DNA of 64,000 bases from assembly GCA_932521035.1 (NCBI GenBank), contig OW051492.1, positions 7,378,001 through 7,442,000 on the forward strand, written 5' to 3'. This DNA is from Oscheius dolichura (Eukaryota > Nematoda > Chromadorea > Rhabditida > Rhabditidae). Each line of letters opens with the position of its first letter. Positions within the stretch are counted from its first letter, which is position 1. Position numbers and translations under genes: made by a program. The notes under the pieces are model-generated. The model was not told the DNA's origin and did not search any database. It worked only from the letters and a program-made list of their open reading frames with translations. Below, one piece after another: positions 13,234 through 25,157 of the stretch.

Positions 13234-13555
13234 ATCACACAGCCGAAACAGTCTGCAAATCTCTATCCGCCGTTCTCTTCTCAATGGCTTACGGTAGAGG
13301 GGATTGGGGATGCATATCACGTGGTGCTTCTTGTCGTATCCCAGCCGCTGGGCCAAGAAGCCGGCATTGTTTCGAAGATTCATGTGAGACAGGGTGGCCG
13401 CCTTCGGGAGGCCCGTCGTGCCCGAGGTGTACTGTATGTTGACCGGGTCGTCCGGCAGCACAGAGGCCTCCGCCTCGTCCAGTCTCTTGAAGTTATATTG
13501 CCGACCCCGCTCCAGATGTCTTGGAAGTTCCAGGCTTCTCGAACCGGTTCCTGGT
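13234..13555 (-). pseudogene. 322-bp duplicated fragment of the acyl-CoA synthetase gene
   Basis: Reverse-complement copy of 36572-36894. Reading base by base I count four substitutions and one single-base deletion. It spans part of one coding exon, including the AMP-binding motif YTSGTTGLPK, the whole 40-nt intron and the first bases of the next exon, so it was copied as DNA and not from mRNA. It cannot make an enzyme. It lies in the same orientation as, and directly fused to, the truncated F-box-family gene at 13556-15063, whose normal last exon it replaces. Four of the five differences fall in the 60 bp nearest that junction. Confidence 0.92.
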
Positions 13556-15063
13556 GAAATCGAAGGGGAAGGGAGTCCGTCGCTGGCCGAAATCCCTTCC
13601 CTGGTAGAGTGACTCGTTCATCGAGGAGATCAGAGTCCGGACGAAAGCGGACATGTCACCAGAGGGGTGGATGTACAGGTGCAGTTGAAAGAGACACCAG
13701 CTCACACCAAAGATGACCGGCTTACAATGCAGGTGGGACGGTTGTTGAACAGGGACAACGCAAGTTTCCTCGTCTTTGTCTGGCAGAAGTAGACATACGT
13801 GATGGTAAACTGAAACAGTCGTTTAGCAGGGAGGACGAGAGACTCGAACACAATCTTCGAGGCATTTGGTTTCTTCTTTTAACAGTGTGAAAGTGACACT
13901 CCCCAGCTGACCATTGGGGAGGCCATTGGCCCCTGAGGGCGGAGGCTGGATGCCGAATGAGAAGTGCTTCAAAAGACCGATGTCGACAGCATTGTAGATG
14001 TCCTAAAAATTACAAGATGAGGTGGGGGAATGAAGTGGCCGTCTCAACTAGAACACAGAACCTAACCGACCTCTATGAATTGAGCATGGGCGCCGGCATC
14101 GTCCCAATCCTCCTTGAATATCAGTTGCAGGTAGCGCCTCTGTTTACACAGTTCCATCGGGTAGAAGTCGTGGACTTGGCTAGAGTTGGTGATGGACAGA
14201 CGACTGAACTTCTAAAAGGGGTCATTTAGAGTCTAGCGGACACGCGCCTCGAATTCCGGCGACTTCAGGAATCGAACACCGACTGTGGGGCCAAAGTTGT
14301 TGATGATATTCAAGGAATAGCCAGTCACGACGGATATAAGACGGAGGAAGGCCGAGGGATCATGAAATGTGCGGATCACCAGCCAGTCGTATCTGAGAGT
14401 CGAGAGCATTCCGATTATATCAGTGTCCAAATCGAGTTTTTCTTCGCGAAACCGCGGTAACTCTGTAAAAACTGGCAGCTGACTATCTAATAACCCTTCT
14501 CCAATAATTATCAGACTTACAATAGTGATGGCCCTGTAGTGGAAACCATATATGCTGTTAAAGTATCCAATGCCCTTCCATGGCCACGTCCCTCCCATAT
14601 GAGTAGAGTAAGAAGCAGTAAAGTATACCTCGCCATCTGATTTGACGAGTTCCTGGAAACAAGATCAGGACCGGAACACCAATATGTACCACTTCTACAC
14701 ATTTGTTTCGTAGGAGGATCCACAGCTCCTTCCGATCTATAGCTCCTTCTGCCCAGTTATCCATATACGAGCAGGTTCGCCGAAGATTGGCATAGGTCGA
14801 GGGGGGCAGCTGTGGAGGATGGTAATTCTTTTGGGAGAAAGGCTTACTCTGTTCAGGAGAGACGATAAAATGGCCGGGACAGTTGATTTCTGTTCAAGGA
14901 GAAAAAGAAGATCTCTCTCGACACAAAGCTTCAGGATTCCCTGTCCTAGTTCAGAGACAAGTAGATTCTTCGACGCAGTATGGTTATCTTTGTTCGAACA
15001 ACAACACATCTTATTTTCCCCCTTGTTATTTGTTGTCCTTGTCCTTTTCAAGAATCCGAGCAT
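13556..15063 (-). CDS. F-box-associated family member, 3' end replaced
   Basis: Seven exons align with the intact relative at 43559-44987 with conserved intron positions. They include ILSSLLNR, then PPSTYANLRRTCSYMDN, YFTASYSTHMGG, GMLSTLRYDWLVIRTFHDP, KFSRLSITNSSQ, YVYFCQTKTRKLALSL and FQLHLYIHPSGDMSAFVRTL. The last exon breaks after PFPFDFT where the ACSF2 fragment begins. The reading then runs out of frame to a stop near 13495, so about 45 C-terminal residues (the YSLLEG part) are lost. The ATG used by the relative is AGA here; the frame stays open to an ATG at 15063, which may serve as the start. It is either a chimeric gene or a recent pseudogene. Confidence 0.6.
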
Positions 15064-15719
15064 CTCCTTTTGGATCGTAAACAACCTGACAATACTCTTG
15101 CCGAAGTCTGTACAAATACTCCCCTACTTTACGGTCAGAATATATGAATCGAATCTAGATCATGTCTATTGTCTTGTTCTCGTTGTTCTCGACTATCTTT
15201 CATCAACTACCACGCGATATTATGCAATATCTATCGATCATTCCCCTCTAGAATCAGAGGGCAGATGACCTCCCAAAAGCTTTTATGAGGTGATAGGGGC
15301 CGACATATGGGGCAACCAAACAACTGACGCGTCTTGAAATAACCTCTTATGATTAGCCGCCGTCGACCTCGAATTGTAAAATATCACGGTCCAAAGTTTC
15401 CGTCCCTTTTCCTTCGCAGACTGACCGCTGCTGGCCGGCGACTGTTCCTTATCATTCGCGTAGCCCCCAGCACCGCCGGCGGGAGATTCAAAAGCAACGC
15501 TGATCCAGGCTGACGCAATCGGGGGAGTAGAAAGCCGTCGAGCCATCTGTTGGCGTCGAGAATAACCTGGAAGAATATCCCGAGGTGCCAGTTGTGAAAG
15601 CACCGCGACAGTGGTCCTTCGCTTTGCCGGATCGCTTTGGTCAGGTGATTAGGGCCCGCCCCCTTCTGCCCCCTGATAAAAGGCTCCTCTCGCTTAGCCG
15701 ACGACCTCAATAGAGAGAA
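15064..15719. other. Region upstream of cathepsin L
   Basis: Divergent spacer between the truncated F-box-family gene (minus) and the cathepsin L gene (plus). A TATA-like GATAAAAGG lies near 15674-15682, about 40 bases before the cathepsin L start codon. No coding exon is supported. Confidence 0.4.
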
Positions 15720-17099
<1,380 letters not shown>

Positions 17100-17190
17100 T
17101 CCCCCGTCAATAATTTGTTTATGTTGTAAATACGTGTGTGCGCCAAAATGAAAGCTGACACTCAAAACAAAATTCTCCTCTCCATTCTGC

Positions 17191-18775
17191 TATGATTCCA
17201 CTTCTCGTATTTTTCATTCTGGTCTCCTTGAATCGCTGCCAATCTCCCGAAGACGAGGAATATTATTATGATGATGAAACTCCACCGGAGGGTTTGTTTT
17301 TGATTGACACGGGCATGTTATCGGGCGGGGTAGAATGACCCGGCTGATAGAGGGACCCCGTGATAACAAATAGACAAATGAAAGGGAGGACACAATTCTT
17401 TTTCTAGTTGTGAGGACAACTGCCAGCGACTGGAAGACAAAACTCGAACAGGATATACTCCCGATAGCCAAGGAGCCTCCGTACAACGAGTCGCAGAAGA
17501 TAAATGTTCACATCTTATTCTCCACATTTGACCATATATTTTTGGATCCAGAAAATCAAATACTAAAAGTCACGGGCAGGTTTTGTCTGGTTAGTTATTG
17601 CTCTGAAATAATGATTCGTGGAAAACATACCGATTTCTCCGACTTGAATCAAAAATAATGTGCAGGTATGGAATGATCAACGCCTTCTATGGGATCCAGC
17701 CGAGTATAATGGAATTAGCGATCTCCACGTATCGGCCGACGATATCTGGCATCCAGTGTTCAAAGTACAGCGTTGATAATTAGAAAAAGGAACAGATTCC
17801 AGGCTTCTGCCAATAGGTTCACCCAGCATTGGAGGGCGAGCAAGGAGACGATTCATATTTACGTGAATAAACTCCGAACTAGGCTGGTCTACTTGGCTAC
17901 CTGCCCCAAGTTTTCAATAATCACTGGATGTGCATTAGGTAAGAATGTAAAGGATGTAAAGGATAAAAAGGGACAGATATGAGCCAGTATCCGTATGATC
18001 AGCATGCCTGTTCATTTATGATAACCGTTACCCAGTGGGAAAATATAAATCTTTACAGTTTCAACAGTATAAACGACCAACAGACTCGAATGAGTAAGTT
18101 TCGATGTATCATATGAATCCATTTTCAAGGGCATGTGCTTACGAGGAGCGACACACGCCCTACTCTCGGCGATTTCACTGTTTTGAGTATAAACAGCACA
18201 ACAAAGTGGTCAGACGGATACAAGTTATATGATTTACCACTGAAAGATAGACTAATGTTTCAGTCTTTCATACTCTTGACCAAATGTTTAGACCAATTGC
18301 TGTCCAGATTATCTTCCTCGAGAGAAACTGCAGTGTTTTTATGGCAACGTTAGCTATGCCTGCACTGATTTTTGCTGGTTTAAATATAGCCGCAGCACTA
18401 ATGCCATATGTAAAACATGCCTTACTCCTTTACATGTTGAACATCGGATCAATTGGATTATTTTTTCGAGATGCCGTTGGGAAATTTCCACTTTACTATT
18501 CCAGGACACCAGATATTAGTAAGTAAATGACGGAAAACCGAAATCTTCTAGTACTTCATCTTTACGTTTCCCTCTTCTTAGCTGTATTTGGATTTTTTTA
18601 TGTCACCATCAAAGAGATCGTCTATCAAAACTGTGGTTCTACTACTGTGACAAAGAAATTTCCCAATACAGGAGACAGCAGAGAATGGCAAAATATCCTT
18701 TTGAAGAAAATATTCTCCTTTAACTTTTTCGTTGTATTGACTACATTTGTAACAACAATATGGTATATAATGTAA
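17191..18775 (+). CDS. Cys-loop ligand-gated ion channel subunit, divergent
   Basis: Pentameric ligand-gated channel subunit (nicotinic/GABA superfamily). Signal peptide MIPLLVFFILVSLNRCQS. The extracellular exon carries the family signature W-N-D-Q-R-L-L-W-D-P with YNGISDLHVSADDIWHP. The Cys loop is rebuilt across a short intron: TGCAL joins DMSQYPYDQHACSF, giving exactly 13 residues between the two cysteines. Hydrophobic M1-M3 lie around VFMATLAMPALIFAGLNIAA and ALLLYMLNIGSIGLFF, and M4 is near the C-terminus (FSFNFFVVLTTFVTTIW). The M3-M4 cytoplasmic loop is very short, and I see no vicinal-Cys loop C, so it is not a classic nicotinic alpha subunit. Ligand and ion selectivity cannot be inferred. 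Several exon edges (17800-18280) are approximate. Its 3' end lies 25 bp from the convergent VPS72 stop. Confidence 0.8.
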
Positions 18776-18800
18776 ATCTAAACAAATTGTACAAATATAT

Positions 18801-19956
18801 TTATTTGCCGTTAAATGAATCAAGAGCAAATTGTGAAAGATATTCAACAACCTCTGGTTCAACGTTCCTATCATTACGACGTTCCAGGAGAAATTTGTTG
18901 TATTGATCACGTATAACCTTGAATGCAAAAGGTGAAGCATACGGTAAATCGGTCAGTGGATCTTTATATTTCGCTGGCCGGCCGGTGACTGGACATATAT
19001 ACATTTTCTGCACTTTAGATTCTTTGAAAGTCTGAAACTATAGGTAATTGGAAAAACATAGCAAAATACCTTTAATTCAGGAACAGTAAAAGATTCAACA
19101 GCGGCCGCACTTCTATAAGCTACAAGTGGAGGAGGAACTCTCCTTCTAATACTTGATTTCTCTCGTTTCTTCTTTTTGTCTAGTTCGGTTGCTTCGTATC
19201 TGCAAATAAATGTTAACGTAATATCGCAACAAGCAAAAAAAAACCTTTTTAGAGATTCTGTGTTTACTCTTTCCGTTTCTTCTGCTTCTTTCAGACGCTG
19301 TGCTTGTGTTTTTGCATCAACAACGTTTGCTGCTACAACAGGGCCACCCATCCGTGCAACTGCCCATTTATTTTTAGCGAGAAGTTCGTTTCCTCGCGGA
19401 GGCTCCTGAAAGTTTAATTTTAACAAAAATGCAACATGCGACTTACTTTGAAAGCTCTTTTTCTTTTTGGTCTTTTCTCCTCATCTTCTTTATCACTTAC
19501 TGGCTGCTCTTCTTCTTCCGGTCGATCAAAATCTGAATCAACTTCGTCGACATCAGAGTGGCCGGGTGATTCAAAGGCGACATCTTCGTCATTCTGAATC
19601 TCATATTACTAATTTATTTATGAGAAAAATATTATTTTAATAAAAAAAGGCTAACTTCGTTAAATCCCCCTTCATAAGCATTTTTATAGAATTCGTCTTC
19701 TTGAATGGAACTCTCTATGAGAGACATCATTTTATTTCCGGCATTTGCACGCCTTGCACGTGTAGGAGCCAAAAACTCGACCTAAAATGCAAATATAATC
19801 AGACATTTCTGGCTGCTGAAGAATAACATAAACGTTGAAAAAGAAAAAAAACTTGTCAACACAAACCTCCATGTCTTCATCGCTTGAACTTTCTTCTTCG
19901 GAGGAAGATTCTGCTTCTTCTTCAAGACCAGCAGGTGAATCCTCCTTTTTCGACAT
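18801..19956 (-). CDS. VPS72: VPS72/YL1, SWR1/SRCAP-type chromatin remodelling subunit
   Basis: YL1 binds histone variant H2A.Z and helps SRCAP/SWR1 and TIP60 complexes load it into nucleosomes. The protein has an acidic Ser/Glu-rich start, then RARRANAGNKMMSLIES and DEFYKNAYEGGFNE, which match the conserved YL1 N-terminal H2A.Z-binding region. It continues with an acidic stretch, a basic coiled region (ELDKKKKREKSSIRRR) and the YL1 C-terminal domain: MYICPVTGRPAKYKDPLTDL then PYASPFAFKVIRDQY. Four to five short introns interrupt it, and order and length fit the family. The ATG at 19956 lies 8 nt downstream of a TCTTCAG acceptor-like sequence. It sits tail-to-tail with the channel gene. Confidence 0.95.
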
Positions 19957-20720
19957 TTAGAATTCTGAAGAGAATAAATTAAAAGCAAAATAAAGCGTAT
20001 GCATTCAATTCAACAATAAAATAAAAGCTAGAATAAGAACTTGGCCGATCGGTGTTTAATTTTGAAATTGGTCGCCTTCGCTCTTGCAACTGGGGCGCAG
20101 ATTACATGGTGCAGTCAATTTTTGGACAACTAGTGGCAATAATCATAAATGGGAAAGTAGCAATATTAAGTAATATGGAAAATCATAATGGCACGTTTGG
20201 CAGAAACATTTCACACACAATACTTTTCCTTTTGGTGAAGTTCTCTACAGACAAACATTGTGCAGTCTCCCCCGATTGAACAGTGAAAGGCAAAGCATCG
20301 GAGAGAGTAAAGCGACAAATGGGAAATATAGGTGACTGATATAAAGTTCTCGGAGTGGCATAGCTCGCCGTAGCAGTGGAGCGCGCGCGTGAAAAAAGCT
20401 AAAGGTTTGGCGACTGTGAACATGCTTCACTGCTCTTTTTTCGATTTTTCATTTTTCAGAAAGGTTCAATTTATTTTCTGCTTCTCTGAATTTTTCACAC
20501 GTGTCTTTGAAGTGGTAAATGGAGTAAAAGTTGATAAGGTTCAGATGGAACAATGGAAAACTATTGCTCTGGCTTCTAACTGTCTTCTCTAATTGTTGCA
20601 ATAGTTTTTTTAGGCCAATGGAAAGTATAGCCATTCCATGCATAGATCCCGACAATACCAGTGATGGCTGCAAGAAACTATACCAAGTACAAAGGTGTTC
20701 AATGCAAACACCGTTTTTAG
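19957..20720. other. Intergenic region between VPS72 and the coiled-coil gene
   Basis: Divergent spacer, mostly AT-rich. A Cys-rich frame at about 20620-20809 (plus, IPCIDPDNTSDGC) overlaps the first exon of the next gene in another frame. It starts without a supported upstream exon, and the coiled-coil frame there is backed by spliced exons, so I do not annotate it. No RNA gene is seen. Confidence 0.4.
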
Positions 20721-22559
20721 ATGGTTGTGCAGGGGTTACGTGCGCTAGACACTACTATATCCGATGTCGAGAAGAAAGCCATAACAAACTGCTTGAAGAA
20801 CGCAAATAAAACAAGTATTTTTATTAAATTATTTTAAATTGTATTTCAGTCAATATATCTTGTGAGGAGCAGAAAAAGTCCAGAACCCACAATCAAATTA
20901 TTAAAAGTGGAATTTTTTTAGTGGAGGGTGCAAACATATGCTATTCAGGTGTTGAACAACGGGTGGTAGCTGTCAGCAACGCTCTTGCTAATAAAGAAAT
21001 AGCCGTTGCCAAATTACGGACGGAATATAGCACGAATCGTCTTAATTTACAACTTATCCAAGCAAATTTAGAAAAGTAAGAAATCGATTTTAAACGACCA
21101 CGAAGCCTTCTAGATTAATAGCGACGTCCCGTGCTTTAGCCGTACAAACCAATCAACTTATCACAGAAAACAAAAAATTAGAAGAAGAACGCAACAGATC
21201 ATGTTGCCATTGGAACAATGCAACAAGTCAACTGGGACAATACAGTGACAAAATGTCTACTCTTATTAATAACTCTCCAAAATTAAATTCAAGAAACCAG
21301 GTTAGCACCGTATATCTCTTTTATACAATATGATTCAGGAAAGTCGAATTATTGCTGATCTCCAGAAAAGAGTGGAAGAATTACAGCATCAGAAGCAAAC
21401 GTTGATTGATCGTCAAAAGTTTCTCGTGGAAGAAGGTTCTCTTGGTTAAATTTTGCAGTATTTTGTTTCAGATGAAAATACCGGAGAAGAAGATTTTCCG
21501 CGTTATGTTAGCGGTATAGCCAAGTCTTTATTGAAGTTTTACAGTAACATCGAGAGATTTAAAATTCATCTAACTGAAAAGCAAGTCCTGCTGGACAAGG
21601 AGGCGGAGAAAATGGCTGCACAAACAAATATCATGGATATGTCTATGGCTGACTTAGATGACGCTAGTTTTGTTCCTATTTTGATTATCAGTAAGTTTAG
21701 ACGGCGGTGTTGTTACATGCCGAAGATCGAAATATTGACGATGTACAAGAAGAAGCAGAGGATGAAGAAGCAATACCGCCAACAGCAACACAAGAAGAAG
21801 TTTCTGCTGCTAAGGATCAGGCTGTTCGTAATTATATTGAGGAGCAGAAGTCATCAGATCGAGTATATCTTGTCGTTTGTCAATACCAGCGCTATTATAG
21901 GTAGAGCATGCTCAATCACCTTCGGTTCAAATAGTTGAGGCTCCTATACCTACAGATAGCGAGCCTGTTAATACAGAGGAATCAGATGTCCCCGCTGAGG
22001 ATATGCCAGAAACGGAACAAGCAGCTTCACAGGAAAATAACTTTTCGGAGCATGTCGCTGCAGCAAACGACGACAATCTCGCCTTTTCACACGTTAGTTT
22101 AACATTTTTATTATTTCAACGAACAATCAAAGTTTAATTCTGGACTCTCGCAAGACATTGGTAATCTTGATGTTAATTTTGATGCAGAAGCTGTTCTCAA
22201 TATAAGCATGAATAGTAATGGTTAGTAATTTTATGATTTCGTTTATTCAATATTTTTTGCAGATCCTGGAGGTGATTTTTTATCAATGATGCACTCTACC
22301 TCCGAAAAAGAAAAGGGAACCACCGGTGGAGATGAATTCTCATTCAGCATGTTTGCAGCAGGTGATACCGCAGGCGGAGAGACAGGTGATAATCAACTTC
22401 TTAGCAAGTAACTAAATATTTTAAGACGCATTCAACTTTGACATGATGGGTGGAGATGGACCCCCAGATGGATCATTTAATTTTAATTTTACTGGTGATA
22501 ATGAATCTTCTCAAAACGGTAATAATGGAGATTTCGACTTTGGATTTACGTTTAATTAG
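20721..22559 (+). CDS. Coiled-coil protein with acidic, FNF-rich tail, function unknown
   Basis: About ten exons join in phase through introns of roughly 29-45 nt. The N-terminal part (MVVQGLRALDTTISDVEKK onward) is helical, with heptad-rich coiled coils (NALANKEIAVAKLRTEY, then KKLEEERNRS, then DLQKRVEELQHQKQTLID). A conserved-looking segment follows (DFPRYVSGIAKSLLKFYSN). The second half is acidic and disordered (EEAEDEEAIPPTATQEE, SDVPAEDMPETEQ). The C-terminus repeats aromatic/Asn motifs (FSFSMF, AFNFDMMGG, SFNFNFTGDN, DFDFGFTFN). No family is recognised; a scaffold role is only suggested by the architecture. The start codon directly follows TTTTTAG. Alternative start exons cannot be ruled out. 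Confidence 0.65.
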
Positions 22560-22844
22560 CTGTTAATTTTAATCCTTGTTTTTGTTATATTTATAAATGT
22601 CTGTGAATAAAGTTATTTTCCAGTCAAAAGGACGACGAGCCCAATTAATTAAATCCAACAAATTAAAAATTGTTTTGTATGAGTTCTACTCATGGATAAT
22701 ACGAAGAAATAATGTCCAATCGGCCTAGCCTTCTGTATTGAAAACACAGCTAAGCCTTTGTAATTGTTCAACGCGTTAGCCACCTGGGCGGAGAGTGGGG
22801 GTTGCCATGGAGCCACTAGTCTCCGCGGCCCTCGACAGGGCCGT

Positions 22845-24948
22845 ATGTCGGAACCAGAACGAACTCTCGCTGACCGATATGTTATGACAAAACGGCTTGG
22901 AGATGGTACTTTTGGAGAGGTTCTGCTGGCTAGAAAGATTGACACAGGAGACAAAGTTGCAATTAAAAGGTAAGTGCATTCCATTGATTTATATTCCGAA
23001 TTTCATTTTCCCCTTCATCCTTGAAAAAAGAGGAATTAGCAATTTGATTGTTTCTTTGTTTAGTTTTACTTATAGCGATAATTGTGTACAATACTTCATC
23101 TTTTCTTTCCCAAACGTTTTCTGATCTCTCGTAGGATACAACACTCTCCACACTACTTTGTCTTTCTATTGTCTAAAAACGACAACATCTGAGTTTCTCC
23201 CACAGGTGCACTCAAATGAATCGGTTCCCACGCCTTCATCAACACTGATTATTCTTTTCTCTATAAAGAATAAAATATAAAACATTTTCAGAATGAAGAA
23301 AAAATTCTACAGTTTCGAAGAAGCTATGGCATTGAGAGAAGTGAAATCATTGAAAAAGCTAAACCATCCAAATATTATCAAACTGCGGGAAGTTATTCGG
23401 GAAAACGATATTCTCTATTTCGTCTTCGAGTTTATGCAGGCCAATCTCTATGAACTGATGAAGGATAGGTAAGACACGCCATTATAACGCAGAGATCTCG
23501 TCAAAATAATATGAGCTAATAGTTTTTGTCTCATCCAATTGTGCTCTAGGACACGAAACGTATAGCCGGTGGGTCGGCGAAAAACAAGATTTCACATGCC
23601 TTTCCGTTGAAAAAGACCCCATTTCAGGGATCGTTATTTCCCCGAGTCGGTGATTAGAAACATCGTCTATCAAGTGTTACAGGGTCTTGCCTACATGCAT
23701 AAAAACGGTCAGTTTGCCCCCGGTGGACATCATCCTTTTTAGGGTTTTTTCATCGGGATATGAAGCCTGAAAACATCATGTGTAACGGGACGGAGCTCGT
23801 CAAAATAGCTGATTTCGGGCTGGCTCGGGAGATTCGCTCCAAACCGCCCTACACGGACTACGTCTCCACCAGATGGTTCGGCTTCTCTCCCACCCGACCA
23901 AAATGAATTACAGGTACCGAGCCCCAGAGATCCTGCTACGCTCTACCTCGTACAACAGCCCCATCGATATCTGGGCTCTCGGCTGTATCATGGCCGAGCT
24001 CTACATGCTGCGACCGCTATTTCCCGGAACCAGCGAGCTCGACCAACTCTTCAAAATTGTCAGCATCATGGGAACGCCGACCAAGGAGGATTGGCCCGAG
24101 GGATACAAACTGGCGGCTGCCATGAACTTCCGCTTCCAACAGGCCCAGGCCATCCCGATGGAACAGATCGTGAACACGATTGGCGCCGACGGAATGAAAC
24201 TCATGATGGATATGATGCTCTGGAACCCGGAGAAGAGACCCAATGCCGGGCAGGTAGGCCGTCCCCCCATTCGGCATACATTTTATTTTCAGTGTCTCCG
24301 CTACAAATACTTCCAAGTCCCAGAGAAATTGGGGGCTCCTGTTCAGTCGCAGCCAGCGCCCGGTGTCACGAGAAAGACATCAGCTGGTAGCACACAGAGC
24401 GATACGAAAGCCTTGGTTGCCAAGCAAAGGGCGGCCGTTCGGGAATATCCCGGCTCTGAAAATGTCTCTCCACACAAACCAGAAAGGCATATCAATAGGA
24501 ATCTGACGAAAAATGCTGTACTGGAAAAGACCGAAGAAGAAGAACCAAGGAAGACAAACGAAAAGAAACCAGCAAAGGACATCTATCTCGCTAAAAGCCG
24601 ATTTATTCCTGGTTCGCTTACTTCGTCCTACCATGAAAAATGGGATTTAGGGGTTGTGCCTAAAGAAGGTGGAGGGAATAACGCCTTGGCTACATCTGCA
24701 AAGAAGGAAGGCCGTTCAGCTGTGCAGGCGAGGTTCGAATACGCCTACGGTGCGTACTTGCGACTCCCGAGCGATCGCTAGCTTGCATGCTCTTTGGTTG
24801 CTCGCAAGCGCCACACTTATATCCCTTTGATAACCTCCTTTTAGGATACGTCCCAAATTTCGGGGCACGGACGTTAAACAATCAGACGAACAAGGCGCCC
24901 AACAACGCCGGTAGAATAGACTGGGCTGCCAAATACATACGGAGTTGA
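22845..24948 (+). CDS. MAK/ICK (RCK) family ciliary protein kinase
   Basis: CDK/MAPK-related Ser/Thr kinase; family members (MAK, CILK1/ICK, worm DYF-5) control ciliary length and intraflagellar transport. The kinase domain starts at [19 protein letters not shown] (Gly loop). The Lys is in VAIKR, and the following exon begins [20 protein letters not shown]. The catalytic loop is HRDMKPEN, then DFG in [10 protein letters not shown]. The activation loop has the family TDY motif (PYTDYVSTR), and WYRAPE is completed across a 42-nt intron at about 23875-23915. The non-kinase tail ends [12 protein letters not shown], matching the conserved RTDW-x-x-KY end of MAK/ICK proteins. The ATG at 22845 starts 7 residues before the kinase domain. 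Some introns (e.g. about 22970-23290) are longer than average here. Confidence 0.95.
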
Positions 24949-25157
24949 GAACGCCTTTCAAGTAAAACTTATTTTAATAAAATAAAAATCTGATTCACAT
25001 CCGGCAATACAGCACCGTAGCATTTGAGAAAAAAAGACACGTGTGTGGTCAAGTGAATGGCACAGAATATTAAATAGGGGGCCAGAAAGTAAAATATTAG
25101 ACCAGTAATTTTACACATCACAGACGTTAATGAGAGAAATATATCGTATTGCTTTGG

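Noticed and set aside
12952..13461. Apparent separate acyl-CoA synthetase gene on the minus strand
   Set aside because: It is only the 322-bp copied fragment of the ACSF2 gene fused to reverse-strand F-box-gene sequence; no other synthetase exons are present.
20531..20809. Secreted Cys-rich peptide (plus)
   Set aside because: No in-frame ATG or acceptor gives a credible start for the full signal-like sequence, and the same DNA is used in another frame by the spliced coiled-coil gene.
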